Shown piece after piece: positions 23,626-32,751 of a stretch of 64,000 nucleotides of DNA. This stretch comes from Betaproteobacteria bacterium (GTDB lineage Bacteria; Pseudomonadota; Gammaproteobacteria; Burkholderiales; Casimicrobiaceae). The notes below the pieces were generated by a model. The model had not been told where the DNA came from. It saw only the letters and a program-made list of their open reading frames with translations, and searched no databases. Position numbers and translations under genes: made by a program. The stretch's first letter is position 1. Every line of letters starts with the position of its first letter. The DNA is taken from positions 248,001 to 312,000 of the forward strand of contig JADJWJ010000021.1 of the NCBI GenBank assembly GCA_016716425.1. The letters are read 5' to 3'.

Positions 23626-26395
23626 GCCTACGCTCGTGCTGGTGGACGGGTCTTCGTACCTGTACCGCGCGTTCCACGCGCTGCCCGACCTGCGCACCAG
23701 GAACGGTGAGCCGACCGGCGCGCTGCGCGGCGTGCTGTCGATGTTGCGCCGATTGGTGGAGGACGGCAAGCCGGACTACTTCGCCGTCGTGTTCGACGCG
23801 CCGGGCAAGACATTCCGCGACGCGTGGTACCCGGAGTACAAGGCGAACCGGCCGCCGATGCCCGACGATCTCGCGCGGCAGATCGAGCCGCTGCACGCGC
23901 TCGTGCGCGCGCACGGCTGGCCGCTGCTGATGGTCGAGGGTGTCGAGGCCGACGACGTCATCGGCACGCTGGCCACGCAGGCCGCGGCCGCCGGCATCGA
24001 CACCGTCATCTCGTCGTCGGACAAGGACCTGACGCAGCTCGTGCGGCCCGGCATCACGATGGTCAACACGATGAGCAACGAGACCTACGACGAGGCCGGC
24101 GTGCGTGCGAAGTTCGACGTGCGGCCCGACCAGGTGCTCGACCTGCTGACGCTGACCGGCGACGCGGTCGACAACGTGCCGGGTGTCGCCAAGGTCGGAC
24201 CCAAGACCGCGGCGAAGTGGCTCGCGCAGTACGGAACGCTCGACGACATCGTCGCGCACGCCGACGAGATCGGCGGCGTGGTCGGCGCCAACCTGCGCGC
24301 GGCGCTGCCGTGGCTGCCGCAGGGCCGGCGCCTGCTCACGGTGAAGACCGATTGCGCGCTGCCGGTGAAGCCGACCGACCTCGCCATCACGCCCGCGGAC
24401 GCCGCTCTCATCCGAGCACTCTACGAGCGGTTCGAGTTCAGGAGCTGGCTGCGCGACAGCGCCGGTGGCGGCGACGCGAAGGCCGACGCCGCGGACGCGA
24501 TCGCGAAGCGAGCGGCCACCGACGACGCCGGCCGCCGCTGGGACACGGCCGCGGATCCGGCGCCTGCCGCCGTTCCCGCGGCGCCGGCGGAGAAGCACTA
24601 CGAGACGGTGCTCGACGAGCCCACGCTCGCCCGCTGGCTCGCGGCGATCGACCGCGCCGCGCTCACCGCCTTCGACACCGAGACCACCAGCCTCGACCCG
24701 ATGCAGGCGCGCATCGTCGGCGTGTCGCTGGCGGTCGAGCCGGGGCGCGCGTGCTACATCCCGCTCGCGCACCGCTACACGGGCGCGCCGGACCAGCTCG
24801 ACCGTGCCGCCACGCTGGCGCGCCTCGCCCCGTGGCTCGCCGACCCCGCGAAGCCGAAGCTCGGCCAGAACCTGAAGTACGACGAGCACGCGCTCGCCAA
24901 CGACGGCCTCGTGCTGCGCGGCGTCGCGCACGACACGCTGCTCGAGTCGTACGTGCTGGAGGCGCACAGGCCGCACGACATGGACAGCCTCGCGTGGCGG
25001 CACCTCAACGTGAAGACGATTGCCTACGACGACGTCACGGGCAAGGGCGCGAACCGCATCGGCTTCGACGAGGTCGCCGTCGACCGGGCGACCGAGTACT
25101 CGGCGGAGGACGCCGACATCACGCTGCGGCTGCACGACGCGCTGCACCCGGCGATCGCCGCGGATGCGAAGCTCGACTACGTGTACCGCGAAATCGAGAT
25201 GCCGGTGCGCGAGGTGCTGTTCCGGATGGAGCGCAACGGCATCCTGGTCGACACCACGCTGCTCGCGCGCCAGAGCCGCGAACTGGGGGAGAAGGTCATC
25301 GCGCTCGAGCAGCAGGCGCACCAGCTGGCCGGGCAGCCGTTCAACCTGGGGTCGCCCAAGCAGCTGGGCGAGATCCTGTTCCAGCGGATGGGCCTGCCGG
25401 TGCTGAAGAAGACGGCGACCGGGCAGCCGTCGACGGACGAGGAGGTGCTGGCCGAGCTCGCGGAGAACTATCCGCTGCCGCGCGTGCTGCTCGAGCACCG
25501 CACGGTGTCGAAGCTGAAGTCGACATACACGGACAAGCTGCCGCAGATGGTCAATCCCGCGACCGGGCGCGTGCACACGACGTTCGCGCAGGCGACCGCA
25601 GTGACCGGGAGGCTCGCGTCGAGCGATCCCAACCTGCAGAACATCCCGGTGCGCACTCCGGAAGGGCGGCGCATCCGCGAGGCGTTCGTCGCGCCGCCGG
25701 GGCACCTGCTGGTGTCGGCCGACTACTCGCAGGTCGAGTTGCGGATCATGGCGCACCTGTCCGGCGACCCGGCGCTGGTGCGCGCGTTCCACGAAGGCCA
25801 GGACATCCACCGCGCGACCGCGGCCGAGATCTTCGGCGTCGCGCCGGCAGCGGTCACGCCCGAGCAGCGCCGCTACATCAAGGCCGTGAACTTCGGGCTC
25901 ATCTACGGCATGGGCGCGTTCGGCCTCGCGCAGCAGCTCGGGCTGGAGCGCGGCGCCGCGCAGCAGTTCATCGACAGGTACTTCGCGCGCTATCCGGGCG
26001 TGGCGGAGTACATGCAACGCACGCGCGAGCTCGCGCGCGAGCAGGGCTACGTCGAGACCGTGTTCGGCCGGCGGCTGTTCCTGCCCGACATCAGGGCGGC
26101 GAGCGGCCCGCGCCGCGCCGGCGCCGAGCGCGCCGCGATCAACGCGCCGATGCAGGGCACGGCGGCCGACCTCGTCAAGCTCGCGATGATCGCGGTGCAG
26201 GGTTGGCTCGATCGCGAACGGCTCGGGACCAAGCTGCTGCTGCAGGTGCACGACGAGCTGGTGCTCGAAGTGCCGGACGCGGAGCAGGCCCGCGTGCTGC
26301 GCGAGCTGCCGCCGCTGATGACGGGCGTGGCGGAGCTCTCCGTGCCGCTGGTCGTCGACGTCGGCGCCGGCGCCAACTGGGACAAGGCGCACTGA
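23624..26395 (+). CDS. polA: DNA polymerase I
   Basis: A 923-aa complete Pol I. The N-terminal 5'-3' exonuclease (LVDGSSYLYRAFHA, SSDKDLTQLV, TGDAVDNVPGV) is followed by a 3'-5' proofreading domain with its acidic residues intact (FDTETTSLD, GQNLKYDEH, YSAEDADI), and the polymerase domain with motif A DYSQVELRIMAHLSGD, motif B KAVNFGLIYGMG and motif C QVHDELVLEVP. It fills repair gaps and removes Okazaki primers. The gene begins at ATG 23624, one base from the divergent LOG-family start, and ends 12 bp from the convergent BPSS1780 gene. Confidence 0.97.
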   Translation: MPTLVLVDGSSYLYRAFHALPDLRTRNGEPTGALRGVLSMLRRLVEDGKPDYFAVVFDAPGKTFRDAWYPEYKANRPPMPDDLARQIEPLHALVRAHGWPLLMVEGVEADDVIGTLATQAAAAGIDTVISSSDKDLTQLVRPGITMVNTMSNETYDEAGVRAKFDVRPDQVLDLLTLTGDAVDNVPGVAKVGPKTAAKWLAQYGTLDDIVAHADEIGGVVGANLRAALPWLPQGRRLLTVKTDCALPVKPTDLAITPADAALIRALYERFEFRSWLRDSAGGGDAKADAADAIAKRAATDDAGRRWDTAADPAPAAVPAAPAEKHYETVLDEPTLARWLAAIDRAALTAFDTETTSLDPMQARIVGVSLAVEPGRACYIPLAHRYTGAPDQLDRAATLARLAPWLADPAKPKLGQNLKYDEHALANDGLVLRGVAHDTLLESYVLEAHRPHDMDSLAWRHLNVKTIAYDDVTGKGANRIGFDEVAVDRATEYSAEDADITLRLHDALHPAIAADAKLDYVYREIEMPVREVLFRMERNGILVDTTLLARQSRELGEKVIALEQQAHQLAGQPFNLGSPKQLGEILFQRMGLPVLKKTATGQPSTDEEVLAELAENYPLPRVLLEHRTVSKLKSTYTDKLPQMVNPATGRVHTTFAQATAVTGRLASSDPNLQNIPVRTPEGRRIREAFVAPPGHLLVSADYSQVELRIMAHLSGDPALVRAFHEGQDIHRATAAEIFGVAPAAVTPEQRRYIKAVNFGLIYGMGAFGLAQQLGLERGAAQQFIDRYFARYPGVAEYMQRTRELAREQGYVETVFGRRLFLPDIRAASGPRRAGAERAAINAPMQGTAADLVKLAMIAVQGWLDRERLGTKLLLQVHDELVLEVPDAEQARVLRELPPLMTGVAELSVPLVVDVGAGANWDKAH

Positions 26396-26407
26396 CCGCC
26401 GGCGCGC

Positions 26408-27304
26408 TCAGCGGTACGCGGGATTGGCGGGCGCGGGGTCCGCGCGCGCGAGCGTGTCCTTGAAGCCCGCGTACGTCGAGCCGAACACGACCGGCCCTAC
26501 GAACAGCGCGACCACCGCGAGGGCGAGCAGGAACAGAACGAACAGGATCGCGGCCATCGCGATCCAGGCGCCCGCGCTGTCGGCGCTGGCGCCGCCGAAC
26601 AGCGCACCGGCGCCGAACAGCAAGGCCACGCCGACGAACGCCATGACCGCCGCGACCAGAACGCAGATCGCGATGAGCCCGTAGACGAGGAACGGCACCC
26701 AGTTCCGCAGGCAGGAGACGAAGCTCCGCTTCATGGCGTCGATGGCGTTCGCGCCCTGCAGCGCCACCAGCGCCGGCGCGAACCAGTTGAGCATCGCGAA
26801 CACCGCGATGAAGACGAGCACCAGCAGCGACATCAGCAGGCTGGTTCCGCCGACCTCGCTGGCGGAGCCGATCAGGGCGTCGAACGGGTCGCTGGCGCTG
26901 CCGATGTGCGCGAGGTCGGCGAGCTTCAGGCTGCCCATCACGCCGACGACCGCCAGCGCGGCGATCCCGAGCGTGATCGCGATGTTGACGGCGCCGATGA
27001 TCATCAGCGGGACGAAGTGCGTCCCCTGGAACCCCTCGAAGAGGTGCGCGACGCGCAGCGGCTCGCCGCGGTCGAGCGCACGGCACCCGAGCATCAGCCC
27101 GCCCATGAACACCGGCGACAGCAGCCAGTGCCCGACGGTGCCCACGTACGGCACGGCGCCGATCAGCACCGTGATGATGATGTAGATGACCATGATCCCG
27201 ATCCACGTCCAGAAGCTCGACGTGAAGAGCGAGAGTCCCTCGGTCCACCAGCCCGCACCGCGTCCCGCCGCGACCACGCGCGGCTCGTCGCCCGCATCCG
27301 CCAT
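26408..27304 (-). CDS. BPSS1780-family membrane protein
   Basis: A 298-aa protein with about six to seven membrane spans (FWTWIGIMVIYIIITVLIG, LNWFAPALVALQG and a long C-terminal hydrophobic block). It belongs with the BPSS1780-type proteins and is a distant relative of the product at 20135-20965. Function is unknown. Convergent with polA at 12 bp; its own start lies 42 bp from the DUF2237 stop, so the two may be co-transcribed. Confidence 0.72.
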   Translation of the reverse strand: MADAGDEPRVVAAGRGAGWWTEGLSLFTSSFWTWIGIMVIYIIITVLIGAVPYVGTVGHWLLSPVFMGGLMLGCRALDRGEPLRVAHLFEGFQGTHFVPLMIIGAVNIAITLGIAALAVVGVMGSLKLADLAHIGSASDPFDALIGSASEVGGTSLLMSLLVLVFIAVFAMLNWFAPALVALQGANAIDAMKRSFVSCLRNWVPFLVYGLIAICVLVAAVMAFVGVALLFGAGALFGGASADSAGAWIAMAAILFVLFLLALAVVALFVGPVVFGSTYAGFKDTLARADPAPANPAYR

Positions 27305-27346
27305 TGCCGTCTCCCCGTGTCGTAGTTGCCGGGCGCGGTGCGCCCG

Positions 27347-27724
27347 TTACGCGAGCGCGTGCCGCTCGAGGTCCTCGAGCGGCACGACGGCCAGCGCTTC
27401 CTCGTGCGTCGCCGCGAGCACGACGGGCGGCGCCACACCGGCCGCGAAGGCTTCGCGCCAGCGCCCGACGCACAGGCACCAGCGGTCGCCGGCGGCGAGG
27501 CCGGGAAAGCCCAGGTCCGGACGCGGCGTCGAAAGGTCGTTGCCCGCGCGGCGCGAGAACGCCAGGAACGCGTCGGTCATGACCGCGCACACGGTGTGCA
27601 TGCCGACGTCGTCGTGGCCCGTGTCGCAGCAACCGTTGCGGTAGAACCCGGTGCGCGGGACCGTGCCGCACGGCGCGAGCGGCCCGCCCAGTACGTTGAG
27701 TGCGTTGTCGCGCGAGACGGCCAT
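27347..27724 (-). CDS. DUF2237 family protein
   Basis: A 125-aa soluble protein. The stretch TGFYRNGCCDTG followed by GMHTVCAVMTDAFLAFS and PGLAAGDRWCLCV is the DUF2237 signature, with four conserved Cys that suggest a metal or redox site. Function is unknown. The ATG at 27724 gives the normal family length; the frame stays open far upstream through the 101-bp repeat array, but that part is not gene-like. Confidence 0.88.
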   Translation of the reverse strand: MAVSRDNALNVLGGPLAPCGTVPRTGFYRNGCCDTGHDDVGMHTVCAVMTDAFLAFSRRAGNDLSTPRPDLGFPGLAAGDRWCLCVGRWREAFAAGVAPPVVLAATHEEALAVVPLEDLERHALA

Positions 27725-27786
27725 GGCACGAAGGCGACCGCGGCGCCGCGGGTCGCGGCGGCACGGGCGCAGAGTCGGGGACGCGC

Positions 27787-28356
27787 CTAGTTTATCGCGG
27801 TGCGTGCCGCGACGGCGTCGCGCACGCGCACGGCGAGTTCGGGCGGCGCCGTCTTGCGCAGGAACCAGCGCAGGCGCAGCGTGTCGCCGACCGGGGAGAA
27901 GCCGAACTCGGCGAGCAGGTGCTCGAGCGCCGTCACGTACCGCGAGCCGCGCTGGATGCGCACGATCCACGTCTTCTGGCCCTGCTGCGTGGCGAACAGC
28001 GCGGCGAGCAGCGCGCGGCCGTGGCCGCCGCCGCGTACGGAAAGATCGAGGCCGGCGAGCCACAACTCGTACCCGCCCTCGATCGCGCGGAAGAGGCCGA
28101 AGCCGACCGGCTGCGAACCGCTGTTCCTGTCGTCGGGCCAGAAGACGTACCCGGGAACCGCGACCGTATCGATGCGGCCGGAGCGGCCTTCCTCGACGAA
28201 GTAGCCGGTGACGAGCGCGCGTTTCAGCTTGGCGAAGAATTCCTCCGCCTGCGGCGAGGTCGCGCCGAGCTCGCGATCGAAACTGCCGTCCTGCGCCCCT
28301 TGTCGGATCAGCGTTCGCAGCATGGCAAGGTGGCCGACGTGGGCGGGCTGGAGCAT
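27787..28356 (-). CDS. putative GNAT-like acetyltransferase
   Basis: A 189-aa protein with no certain family. The stretch RGGGHGRALLAALF in the middle looks like the acetyl-CoA-binding motif A of GNAT enzymes (Gly-rich turn before a helix), preceded by a beta-strand-like YELWLAGLDL. The region before it (FGLFRAIEGG) fits the rest of a GNAT sheet. The ATG at 28356 (MLQPAHVGHL) is the likely start, because upstream sequence in this frame comes from the tandem repeat. Alternatives are a DUF of the same fold. No partner is evident; it lies 62 bp before DUF2237 on the same strand. Confidence 0.55.
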   Translation of the reverse strand: MLQPAHVGHLAMLRTLIRQGAQDGSFDRELGATSPQAEEFFAKLKRALVTGYFVEEGRSGRIDTVAVPGYVFWPDDRNSGSQPVGFGLFRAIEGGYELWLAGLDLSVRGGGHGRALLAALFATQQGQKTWIVRIQRGSRYVTALEHLLAEFGFSPVGDTLRLRWFLRKTAPPELAVRVRDAVAARTAIN

Positions 28357-28445
28357 GTCTCGGGTCCGGTTGCGCAGATCGCGACCCAACACTAATCCCG
28401 CGCGCCGCCTCCCGGTGGCCCGGCTTACGAGCGGTGGGTATGAAG

Positions 28446-28900
28446 GCGTGAGCGGCGAGGCCCGAAGGGCGCGAGCAAGCGCGAATCGCCTTCGGAGGCC
28501 GACCGGGAAGCGCCACGCAATGACGGAGACCGGTGCGGAGGCCGAGGCGTGAGCGGCGAGGCCCGAAGGGCGCGAGCAAGCGCGAATCGCCTTCGGAGGC
28601 CGACCGGGAAGCGCCACGCAACGGCGGAGACCGGTGCGGAGGCCGAGGCGTGAGGCGAGGCCCGAGCAAAGCGGAATCGCCTTCGGAGGCCGACCGGGAA
28701 GCGCCACGCAGTGACGGAGACCAGTGCGGAGGCCGAGGCGTGAGCGGGGGGACAGAAGCGGCCCTCACCGCCTCGGAGGCCGACCGAGCGCCACCCGCTC
28801 CCGTGCGGAGGCCGAGGCGGGAGGACCCGGGGCGCGAGCAAGCTCAATCGCCTTCGAGCCGACCAGGAAGCGCCACGCAACGGCGGGAGACCGGTGGGCA
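28446..28900. repeat. decaying 101-bp tandem array
   Basis: Units start at 28446, 28547, 28648 and 28738 (GCGTGAGCGGCGAGGC-type starts), so the first two periods are exactly 101 bp, the third is 90 bp through an 11-bp deletion, and the last units to about 28900 are increasingly degenerate. Each unit contains CGCCTTCGGAGGCCGACCGG and GAAGCGCCACGCAA. The array fills the 578-bp gap between the GNAT-like and YidH-family genes. Its frames are open on both strands, but only because of repeated GC-rich sequence. Confidence 0.8.
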
Positions 28901-28934
28901 GCGAGGACCGGCCCCTCAGGGGGGGACAATGCTG

Positions 28935-29306
28935 TCAGAACGCCAGGTACACCGCGAGCACCACGCCCAGCACCGCCAGCACCACCGCGAGCGTGGTCGG
29001 GTAGAAGGCGGCGTGCGTGCGGGGAACGTCGGCGGGGGGCAGCGAGGCGACGTAGCTGCGGTGCTGGACCGCCCCCAGCACCAGGCAGCCGACGCCGAGC
29101 AGCACCAGCGCGATGCCGATGACGTTGGAAATCTGGTGATGGAGCAGCCCGTCGGGCACCGCACCCCCCATCTCGACCGCGAGCAGCCGCAGGAACAGGC
29201 CGAACCGCGCGACGACGAAGCCGAACGCCATGACGGTGAGTCCGGTGCGCACCCACGCGAGCAGCGTGCGCTCGGCGGCAAAGAACACGCGAGGGTCGCT
29301 GCGCAT
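28935..29306 (-). CDS. YidH family (DUF202) membrane protein
   Basis: A 123-aa protein with three predicted membrane spans. The N-terminal RVFFAAERTLLAWVRTGL is the DUF202/YidH signature. Function is unknown. The ATG at 29306 gives the usual short length. The next gene upstream, groES, is divergent, with a 301-bp gap. Confidence 0.9.
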   Translation of the reverse strand: MRSDPRVFFAAERTLLAWVRTGLTVMAFGFVVARFGLFLRLLAVEMGGAVPDGLLHHQISNVIGIALVLLGVGCLVLGAVQHRSYVASLPPADVPRTHAAFYPTTLAVVLAVLGVVLAVYLAF

Positions 29307-29424
29307 GGCGCCGCCAAGGTTACTCCATCGCGCTGCGGCCGCCGACCGGATGCCGCGGGCCGGCCGGCGCAGCCCGGTTCCGACCGCCGGCGGACGCACC
29401 GGTGCGCCGCGACGCCGGGGGGCC

Positions 29425-29479
29425 TTGAATTCGCGAGGCGGGGGCCGTACTATTAGCACTCGTGGCAACTGAGTGCTAA
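29425..29479 (+). promoter_or_regulatory. groESL promoter with CIRCE operator
   Basis: TTGAAT (29425-29430) and TACTAT (29448-29453) are spaced 17 bp apart, a good sigma70 promoter. TTAGCACTC-N9-GAGTGCTAA at 29453-29479 is a perfect CIRCE element, the HrcA repressor site, overlapping the end of the -10 box. So groESL is expected to be held by HrcA and released on heat shock. CTTGAA at 29424-29429 also resembles a sigma32 -35 box. The rest of the 29307-29607 gap holds no gene. Confidence 0.93.
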
Positions 29480-29596
29480 CAGCGCCTTGCCGCGACTTCC
29501 CTGCCGGTTCCGGATGCCCCGGGCGCACCCCGCGTCGTCGGTCGGCGCCGAATTCGCACGGTAACGTGCTGTTTTTCAATCAAATTTATCTGGAGT

Positions 29597-29605
29597 GAGT
29601 GCTAA
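29597..29605 (+). promoter_or_regulatory. CIRCE half-site at groES ribosome-binding site
   Basis: A second GAGTGCTAA, identical to the right CIRCE half, lies between the Shine-Dalgarno-like CTGGAGTGAG and the groES ATG at 29608. There is no matching left half. Confidence 0.5.
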
Positions 29606-29607
29606 CC

Positions 29608-29895
29608 ATGAAACTGCGTCCCCTGCACGACCGCGTGATCGTCAAGCGGCTCGAGGAAGAGCGTAAATCGGCCGGCGGCATCGTCATCCCCGACACCGCG
29701 GCGGAAAAGCCTTCGATGGGCGAAGTGATTGCCGTCGGGCCCGGCAAGACGGACGACAACGGCAAGCTGATCCCGCCGGGTGTCAAGGCCGGCGACAAGA
29801 TCCTGTTCGGCAAGTACTCGGGCCAGGAATTCAAGCTGGACGGCACCGATTACCTGCACATGCGCGAAGACGACATCATCGGCATCGTCGGCTGA
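29608..29895 (+). CDS. groES: co-chaperonin GroES
   Basis: A 95-aa Hsp10 that forms the heptameric lid of the GroEL cage. The start MKLRPLHDRVIVKR and the mobile-loop region EERKSAGGIVIPDTAAEKP are standard, as is the C-terminal DGTDYLHMREDDIIGIV. The ATG at 29608 is chosen over an in-frame GTG nine bases upstream because it matches the invariant family start. It is followed 36 bp later by groEL and controlled by the CIRCE promoter. Confidence 0.98.
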   Translation: MKLRPLHDRVIVKRLEEERKSAGGIVIPDTAAEKPSMGEVIAVGPGKTDDNGKLIPPGVKAGDKILFGKYSGQEFKLDGTDYLHMREDDIIGIVG

Positions 29896-29931
29896 CGCCC
29901 ACCCCAAGATACGAACCAGGAGAAACGAACC

Positions 29932-31578
<1,647 letters not shown>

Positions 31579-32066
31579 TTCCGCGCGCGCGAAAGCGTGC
31601 GTGGAGTCATCCCGACGAGCGTAGCGAGGAGGGATCCCGCACGGCACGCACGCCGTGCGGATCATCCGAAGCGCCGCGAGGAGGGTTCCTGTTCCGCCCC
31701 CGTGCCGAACGGCGATTCCGGTAGTCCCGACAAAGCCCGGCCCCGTGCCGGGCTTTGCGTTTGTTGCGTCGCCGCGACAGTCCCGGCGCGTGCGTTGCCC
31801 GCTACAACCGACCTGCCGTCCGGGTCCCGGGCGGCCCGCCGCCGCAGGCGGATCTCGTGGCGGCCACGGTCGTGGCGATGCGCGCCCGCGCGCCGTGCCC
31901 TGCACCCCGCCGACGCTGCCGCCAGAGTGTTGTCGTGCAGCGCGGGCCCCCAAGGGCGCCACGGTGGTGTTGTTTCGGCAAAATGCTTTACACTACAAGA
32001 GATTATTAGGCAAAGCTGCACTACAACAACACTTGCGGCGCGGCGGTTGTCGCGCACAACTCAAGG
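31579..32066 (+). other. 488-bp gap after groEL
   Basis: No gene is supported. The gap holds the groESL terminator (31731-31757), and near its end an AT-rich segment with TTGTTT (31970) and TACAAG (31994) spaced 18 bp, a weak candidate promoter for the DUF2726 gene. Confidence 0.4.
31731..31757 (+). terminator. groESL terminator
   Basis: CAAAGCCCGGC and GCCGGGCTTTG form a perfect 11-bp stem with a CCCGT loop; the sequence CGTTTGTTG follows. It is 153 bp beyond the groEL stop. Confidence 0.75.
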
Positions 32067-32684
32067 GTGATCCGTTGGGGATCGGTCGTGCTTAGCCAGG
32101 GAGTCCTGTTCGCGCTGATGATGGCGATCCTCGTGGTCGTCGTCATCATCGGCTTTGTGCGGCGCAATCGCGCGTCGCGCGGCACCGCGCGCGGAGGATC
32201 CGACTCGCCCAACACGGTGGCGCAGTGGACCGAGGGCGAGACCACGCGCCTGCTGTCCTCCGCCGAGCTGCCGGGCCTCTACCTGCTGCGCCCGCGCTTC
32301 CTGACCAAGGCCGAGAGTGTGGTGTACCTGCTGCTCAAGGCGGCGTTTCCGCGCAACGAGATCTTCGCGCGGGTGCGGCTCGCCGACGTGCTGCAGGTGA
32401 AGATCGGCCCGCAGGGGATGGAGCGGCTGCGCGCGTTCCGCAAGATCGCCAACCAGCACGTCGGCTTCGTCGTCTGCGACCGCGACATGACGATCATCGC
32501 GATCGTCGACTCGAAGGAGCCCGACCAGGTCGTCAATCCGCGCGATCAGAAGCTCGAGGTCATCAAGCAGCGGTGCCTGCAGGCGGCGCAGGTCAAGTAC
32601 ATCTGCGTCTACCCGCCGCAGCTGCCGCGGTATCGCGAGCTGCGCGAGCAGATCCTCGGACCAGCCGCCGACCTCGTGCAGTAG
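32067..32684 (+). CDS. DUF2726 domain protein with N-terminal membrane anchor
   Basis: A 205-aa protein: one N-terminal membrane helix (VLFALMMAILVVVVIIGFV), a short basic segment, and a C-terminal DUF2726 domain (LLKAAFPRNEIFARVRLADVL, then GFVVCDRDMTIIAIVDSKEP, a restriction-endonuclease-like core with the acidic and Lys residues, and QAAQVKYICVYPP). DUF2726 often occurs near or in DNA-acting proteins, but its role is unknown. The GTG start at 32067 follows AAGG. It is 67 bp before the aldehyde dehydrogenase. Confidence 0.78.
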   Translation: MIRWGSVVLSQGVLFALMMAILVVVVIIGFVRRNRASRGTARGGSDSPNTVAQWTEGETTRLLSSAELPGLYLLRPRFLTKAESVVYLLLKAAFPRNEIFARVRLADVLQVKIGPQGMERLRAFRKIANQHVGFVVCDRDMTIIAIVDSKEPDQVVNPRDQKLEVIKQRCLQAAQVKYICVYPPQLPRYRELREQILGPAADLVQ

Positions 32685-32751
32685 GCGCGCTGCCCGCCGG
32701 CGCACGTTTCTCGCGTCGTTTCCTTCCGGCCGCACCGGCGGCCACCGCCCG

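Noticed and set aside
22532..26392. 1286-codon open frame opposite polA
   Set aside because: Same reason: no domain, low-complexity composition, antisense to a complete polA, and its end runs into the mosaic repeat.
28424..28880. Repetitive open frames on both strands in the 101-bp array, at first sight a repeat protein
   Set aside because: All frames are open only because of the repeat's composition; no start with a ribosome-binding site and the reading frames drift with the 11-bp deletion.
28446..28900. Possible CRISPR array
   Set aside because: Units are contiguous 101-bp repeats without short conserved repeats and variable spacers, and no cas genes are in the window.
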